From contig NZ_BBQH01000026.1 of assembly GCF_018397995.1 (NCBI RefSeq), forward strand, positions 1 through 64,000: a stretch of 64,000 bases of DNA, read 5' to 3'. Made by a program: the position numbers and the translations under genes. This document shows, in pieces, positions 60,077 to 64,000 of this stretch. The notes below the pieces were generated by a model. It ran no database searches, was not told the DNA's origin, and saw only the letters and a list, made by a program, of their open reading frames with translations. Each line of letters begins with the position of its first letter. Within the stretch, counting starts at the first letter, position 1. Source of the stretch: Rhizomonospora bruguierae. Lineage in GTDB: Bacteria > Actinomycetota > Actinomycetes > Mycobacteriales > Micromonosporaceae.

Positions 60077-61309
60077 ATGAAACGCCCCGCCGTGCCGCCA
60101 GCCCTGCGCGCGGTGGCGTTGGACGTGGTGCTCGCGCTCTTCATCGCCGTGATGCAGGTGCAGGGCACGGTCGCCCGCGTCGCCGTCGACGGGGCGAAGC
60201 ATCCGCTCAGCGACTTCGGCAACCTCGGGTACGTCCTGCTGGCGCTGAGCGGCCTGGTCCTGACCGTCCGCCGCCGCTGGCCGGTCGCGATGTTCGTCAC
60301 CACCGCGCTCGCCAGCCTGGTGTACTACGGTCTCGACCTGCCGGACGGGCCCGGCTGGCTCGGGCTCTTCGTCGCCCTGTACACCCTGACCTCCTACGGG
60401 GACGGTCGCCGGTCGCTGGTGGTGGCCGGCGTGGGCACCGCCGTGCTCACCGTCGGGTGGCTGGTCGCCGCGACCGACATCGAACCGCGCGCCGCCATCG
60501 GCTGGGTGTTCTTCCGGATCGGCGCGTCGGTCATGAGCGCCGCCCTCGGCGAGTCCGTCCGGTCCCGGCGGGTCATCGCGGCCGAGGCCCAGCGGCGCGC
60601 CGACCTGGCCGAACGGACCCGCGAGGAGGAGGCGCGGGCGCGGGTCGACGCCGAGCGGCTGCGGATCGCGCGGGAGGTCCACGACACCGTCGCGCACGCC
60701 ATAGCGATCATCAACGTGCAGGCCGGTGTCACCGCGCACGTGCTCGACAAGCGGCCGGAGGTGGCCCGCGAGGCGCTGGCCACCATCGAGCAGACCAGTT
60801 CCCGGGCGCTGCGGGAGATGCGGGCCATCCTCGGGGTGCTGCGCGACGACACCGACGGGCGGGTCCCGTACCCCGGGCTCGGGCAGATCGACGAACTCGC
60901 CGCCAAGGCGCGCGACGCCGGACTCGACATCAAGATCGAGGAGGTGTCGGCGGCGGCGCCGCTGCCGAGCGCGGTGGGCAGCGCCGCCTACCGGATCGTG
61001 CAGGAATCGATCACCAACGTGATCCGGCACGTCGGCCCGACCCGGGTGACGGTGGCGCTGAATCCCGGAATCGACGTTCTGGAGATCCGGGTGACCGATG
61101 AGGGCCGCCGGATCCGAGCCGGTGACGGCTTCGCGGTTCGACCGTCCGGCCACGGCGCGGAGAAGCCGGCCAAACCCGGTCGCGGGATCCTGGGCATGCG
61201 TGAGCGCTGCCGGCTGCTGGGTGGGGAACTCGACGCCGCGGCGACCCCGGAGGGCGGGTTCGAGGTCACGGCCCGGCTGCCGCTCGCGCCGATCGGATCG
61301 GTCCGGTGA
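60077..61309 (+). CDS. NarL-type sensor histidine kinase (HisKA_3)
   Basis: A 410-residue kinase. Five to six membrane helices (about 10-165) with short loops are followed by a coiled linker. Phospho-acceptor His202 lies in AREVHDTVAHAIAIINVQAG. The HATPase_c domain has QESITNVIRHVG, VTDEGRR and GILGMRERCRLLGG. TATGAT at 60065-60070 is 6 bases before the ATG, so the transcript is probably leaderless. Divergent from the MMPL exporter and coupled to its response regulator by GTGA. Confidence 0.93.
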   Translation: MKRPAVPPALRAVALDVVLALFIAVMQVQGTVARVAVDGAKHPLSDFGNLGYVLLALSGLVLTVRRRWPVAMFVTTALASLVYYGLDLPDGPGWLGLFVALYTLTSYGDGRRSLVVAGVGTAVLTVGWLVAATDIEPRAAIGWVFFRIGASVMSAALGESVRSRRVIAAEAQRRADLAERTREEEARARVDAERLRIAREVHDTVAHAIAIINVQAGVTAHVLDKRPEVAREALATIEQTSSRALREMRAILGVLRDDTDGRVPYPGLGQIDELAAKARDAGLDIKIEEVSAAAPLPSAVGSAAYRIVQESITNVIRHVGPTRVTVALNPGIDVLEIRVTDEGRRIRAGDGFAVRPSGHGAEKPAKPGRGILGMRERCRLLGGELDAAATPEGGFEVTARLPLAPIGSVR

Positions 61310-62004
61310 CCGCGCCGGCCGCGCCCTCGACCGGCGCCCCGATCAGGGTGCTGGTCGTCGACGACGAGGGTCTCGTGCGATCCGGGTTCAAGGTCCTGCT
61401 CGACCTGGAGGACGACATCACGGTGGTGGGGGAGGCCACCAACGGCGCCGAGGCCGTCGAGCGGGCCCGCGCCACCCGCCCCGATGTCATCCTCATGGAC
61501 ATCCGCATGCCGCGGCTGGACGGGATCCAGGCGACCGCCCGGATCGCCGGGACCCGCGGGCTGGAGCAGGTCCGCGTCCTCATCCTCACCACCTACGACA
61601 CCGACGAGTACGTCTTCGAGGCGCTGCAGGCCGGCGCCAGCGGCTTCCTGCTCAAGGACGCCGGACCGGCCGAACTGCTGCACGCCATCCGGGTGGTCGC
61701 CGGCGGGGACGCGCTGCTCGCGCCGCGGATTACCCGGCGCCTCATCGGCCAGTTCACCGCGCGGCGGGCGGCCAGCCAGGTCGCCCAGGACCGGCTCGCG
61801 GTGCTGACCGGGCGCGAGCGCGAGGTGCTGGCCCTGGTGGGCCGGGGCCTGAGCAACGACGAGATCGGTGCCGAGTTGTTCCTCAGCCCGGCCACCGCGC
61901 GTACCCACGTCAGCCGCGCCATGGTCAAATTGGGGGCGCGGGACCGGGCGCAACTGGTCGTGATCGCATACCAGACCGGACTGGTCAGCCCGGACGAGGT
62001 ATGA
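61306..62004 (+). CDS. NarL/LuxR-family response regulator
   Basis: A 232-residue regulator. The receiver has Asp19/Asp20 (VVDDEG), phospho-acceptor Asp65 (ILMDIRMP), TTYDTDEYVF and Lys in GFLLKDAG. The HTH domain has LTGREREVLALVGRGLSNDEIGAELF and ARTHVSRAMVKLGARDRAQ. GTG 61306 overlaps the kinase stop, and its own stop overlaps the next ATG. All key residues are present, unlike the regulator at 52815. The CTACGC/GCGTAG dyads upstream of the kinase are its probable site. Confidence 0.94.
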   Translation: MTAPAAPSTGAPIRVLVVDDEGLVRSGFKVLLDLEDDITVVGEATNGAEAVERARATRPDVILMDIRMPRLDGIQATARIAGTRGLEQVRVLILTTYDTDEYVFEALQAGASGFLLKDAGPAELLHAIRVVAGGDALLAPRITRRLIGQFTARRAASQVAQDRLAVLTGREREVLALVGRGLSNDEIGAELFLSPATARTHVSRAMVKLGARDRAQLVVIAYQTGLVSPDEV

Positions 62005-62678
62005 CCGCGGATCATCGCGGGGGACGTGGGATGGCGGCAAGCCGGGCGGAGGGGAACGTGACCATCGACGAGGCGAACGGCTGGCTGCGCAGGATCGCCG
62101 AGAACCCGGGCCACTCGCGGTGGTACATCCAGCGGTTCCGCGACCTGGCGGCACGTGGCGAGGACCTGGCGGGCGAGGCGCGCCTGGTCGACGCGGTGGT
62201 GTCCCGCGGCTCCCGGATCCTCGACGCCGGCTGCGGCACCGGGCGGGTGGGCGGTTTCCTGGCCGCGGCCGGTCACGACGTCGTGGGCGTGGACCTGGAC
62301 CCGGAACTGATCGCCGCCGCCCGCGAGGAGCACCCGGGGCCGCGCTGGCTGGTCGGTGACCTCGCCGGGTTGGACCTGCCGGCGGCGGGCATCCCGGCCG
62401 GCTTCGACGCCGTGGTCTGCGCCGGCAACGTGATGACCTTCGTGGCGCCGGCCACCCGGCGGGAGATCCTGCGCCGGTTCGGCGCGCACGTGCGGCCCGA
62501 GGGTCGGGTCGCCGTCGGGTTCGGCGCCGGCCGCGGCTACGAGTTCGACGCGTTCCTCGCCGACGCCGCGGCGGCCGGGCTGACCCCCGACCTGCTGCTG
62601 CGCAGCTGGGACCTGCGGCCGTTCACGCCCGGCTCGGACTTTCTGGTCGCCCTGCTCACTCCGCAGCCGCCGCGCTGA
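62001..62678 (+). CDS. Class I SAM-dependent methyltransferase
   Basis: About 225 residues from ATG 62001, which overlaps the regulator stop (ATGA). Starts at 62031 or 62058 are also possible. Motif I is ILDAGCGTGRVGGFLAAAG, followed by VVGVDLDPELIAAA, WLVGDLAGLDL and VVCAGNVMTFVAP. It resembles small UbiE/Tam-type methyltransferases; the acceptor is unknown. Translational coupling to the two-component genes suggests co-regulation. Confidence 0.9.
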   Translation: MTADHRGGRGMAASRAEGNVTIDEANGWLRRIAENPGHSRWYIQRFRDLAARGEDLAGEARLVDAVVSRGSRILDAGCGTGRVGGFLAAAGHDVVGVDLDPELIAAAREEHPGPRWLVGDLAGLDLPAAGIPAGFDAVVCAGNVMTFVAPATRREILRRFGAHVRPEGRVAVGFGAGRGYEFDAFLADAAAAGLTPDLLLRSWDLRPFTPGSDFLVALLTPQPPR

Positions 62679-62744
62679 CCCGCACGGGCCACCCCACTGC
62701 GGCCACCCGTCGAGTGACATGGCCCCCTCGCTGCCGGCGTGGGT

Positions 62745-64000
62745 TCAGGTCGGCGCCACGTCGCCGCGCCGCCGGGCGGCTTCCGCCTCGGCCGCCTCCG
62801 CCTCGGCGGCCTGCATGTCGGGCACGTAGCTGCGCCGCGCCCACAGGGTGATCAGCCCGTTGGCCAGCAGCGGCACGAGCATGAGCAGGAAGGCGTCGCG
62901 CAGGCCGGCGGCGTTGCCGGCCTTGCGCGACCCGCCCAGCCAGTCCGCCAGCAGGCCGAAACTGAGCGGGGCGATCGCCTCGGCGACCAGGCGCAGCACC
63001 GTGCGGGCGCTCTCGGCCCGCCCCCACAGCCACGGGGTCACGATGTCGAGCCGGGCGGCGTCCAGCGGCGGGTTGGCCGCGGCGAGCATCGTCGTGCCGA
63101 GCAGGAAGAACGGCAACGCCACCAGCACCGACCGGGTCAGCAGGCCCGGGGCGAACAGCAGCGCCGCCGCCGTGTAGGTCAACGCCGGCACGATGATCCG
63201 GGCGTTCGGGTGGCCGCGCGCGAGGAACTGGTCGGCCATCCGGCCGCCGAGCATCGTCCCGGCCAGGGCCGCCGCGCCGACCGCCAGGACGAGCAGGGTG
63301 ATCTCGCGGGTGTTGACGCGGAACCACCCCTGGACGAACACGATCGTGAAGGTGCGCAGGCCGGCGAAGAAGAAGTAGCCGATCGAGGAGGAGACGACGA
63401 GGATGCGGACCGTGCGGATGCGCAGGATGAACACGAACGCCTCCCACAGCGCCCGCGACTCCCGCCGCAGGTCGCCGGAGCCGCGACCCTCCTCCCGGCG
63501 AAACGGGTTCCCGCGCAGCGACACCGGCGTCGAGTCGGGGACGGTCTGGGCGCCGGCGACCACCCGGCTGGCCCCGCCGCGCGCCGGCTCCGGCAGCCAG
63601 CGCAGCACCGCGGCGGCCAGTCCGAGCCCGAGGACCGCCAGCAACCAGAACCCGTACCGCCAGGGGAGCACCGTGGCGATGGCCCCGCCGGCCAGCAGCC
63701 CCAGGCCGGCGCCGACGAGTTCGCCGCTGAGGATCCACCCGTACACCTTGGCCCGCTCGTCGACCGGGATGTAGTCGCCGAGCAGCGAGGCGAGCAGCGG
63801 GCCGCTGGCGGCGATGGCGCCGCCCAGCGCGAGCCGGGAGGCCAGCAGCCACGCGTAGCTGCCCGCGGCGCCGCTGAACAGCAGCGCGATGCTCCACAGC
63901 ACGATCGTGTAGATGAGCAGCCGGGTTCGCGGCACGTGGTCGGCCAGCGCGCCCATCGGGACGGTGACGAGCGCGCCGATCCCGGACGACGCGGTCGCCA
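62745..64000 (-). CDS. MFS transporter, 5' end beyond the window
   Basis: At least 418 codons of a major facilitator transporter, with the N-terminus outside the right edge. The window starts within ASSGIGALVTVPMGALADHVPRTRLL, i.e. helix 2 and the loop 2-3 motif (GALADHVPR). A 70-residue cytoplasmic loop in the middle (PEPARGGASRVVAGAQ... FRREEGRGSGDLRRES) separates the two six-helix halves. The C-terminus is an Ala/Glu/Arg-rich helix. Spinster-like or drug-export relatives are likely; the substrate is unknown. Confidence 0.88.
   Translation of the reverse strand, partial: ATASSGIGALVTVPMGALADHVPRTRLLIYTIVLWSIALLFSGAAGSYAWLLASRLALGGAIAASGPLLASLLGDYIPVDERAKVYGWILSGELVGAGLGLLAGGAIATVLPWRYGFWLLAVLGLGLAAAVLRWLPEPARGGASRVVAGAQTVPDSTPVSLRGNPFRREEGRGSGDLRRESRALWEAFVFILRIRTVRILVVSSSIGYFFFAGLRTFTIVFVQGWFRVNTREITLLVLAVGAAALAGTMLGGRMADQFLARGHPNARIIVPALTYTAAALLFAPGLLTRSVLVALPFFLLGTTMLAAANPPLDAARLDIVTPWLWGRAESARTVLRLVAEAIAPLSFGLLADWLGGSRKAGNAAGLRDAFLLMLVPLLANGLITLWARRSYVPDMQAAEAEAAEAEAARRRGDVAPT

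Overview
The window is about 70% GC with dense, often ATGA- or GTGA-coupled genes, many GTG starts and leaderless promoters. Gene content (HelR-type helicase with a rifamycin-associated element, MatB-like deacetylase/glycosyltransferase, CBM2-tagged exoprotein, many NarL-type two-component systems, Mbh/Mrp antiporter) points to a filamentous actinomycete. Micromonosporaceae is the best guess. This is an inference from style and content, not from a marker gene; no rRNA, tRNA, phage or CRISPR locus was seen.

Layout. 1-2537: three imperfect tandem repeats, a small membrane protein and an intracellular GH43 beta-xylosidase. 2785-5937: a 19-bp rifamycin-associated element followed by helR, with an amidohydrolase convergent to it. 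6238-9691: the ruins of a small NRPS-type operon (carrier-protein tail, frameshifted adenylation protein, intact type II thioesterase, P450 with its middle missing). 10006-18274: cell-surface glycan genes (Pro-rich membrane protein, fused NodB/NodC-like MatB homologue, acyltransferase 3), then a macrolide-type GT1 divergent from a GH3 glucosidase, and a GT4. 18390-20384: secreted quinoprotein-like propeller with a cellulose-binding domain. 20454-22900: polar amino-acid ABC importer. 23246-30021: FtsX-type permease without its ATPase, an ArsR gene whose VOC partner is reduced to 80 bp, a NarL two-component system with a flippase-like protein, and DoxX. 30108-30578: a DevR/DosR-like box between doxX and a small HPF-like gene. 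31112-35334: a seven-gene Mbh/Mrp-type antiporter operon.

35518-42360 is a gene graveyard: a truncated and frameshifted MocR regulator; a chimera of lipoprotein signal peptide, flavoprotein and ferredoxin fragments; and an ABC ATPase fused to a frameshifted substrate-binding protein with no permease. A sensor kinase is cut off at its PAS domain. Intact redoxin, MFS and small secreted Cys-rich genes lie among these. Together the fragments look like a former sulfonate/nitrate-type uptake and assimilation locus.

42433-44757 is an AraC-P450 pair. 44715-50206 is a LacI-controlled sugar ABC importer with a CE7 acetyl-xylan esterase, which fits functionally with the GH43 enzyme. 50352-53447 is an ABC-2 exporter coupled to a hexapeptide acetyltransferase, followed by a LuxR-type regulator with a degenerate receiver. 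53814-64000 holds a prolyl oligopeptidase, an O-methyltransferase, a lipoprotein-type S26 peptidase, an MMPL exporter facing a NarL-type two-component system across a dyad-rich promoter, a methyltransferase and the 3' part of an MFS gene.

The most striking property of the window is repeated internal deletion. At least six loci retain both ends of a gene or operon with the middle removed, plus several one-base frameshifts. The single-base shifts could be sequencing errors; the large deletions are harder to explain that way.
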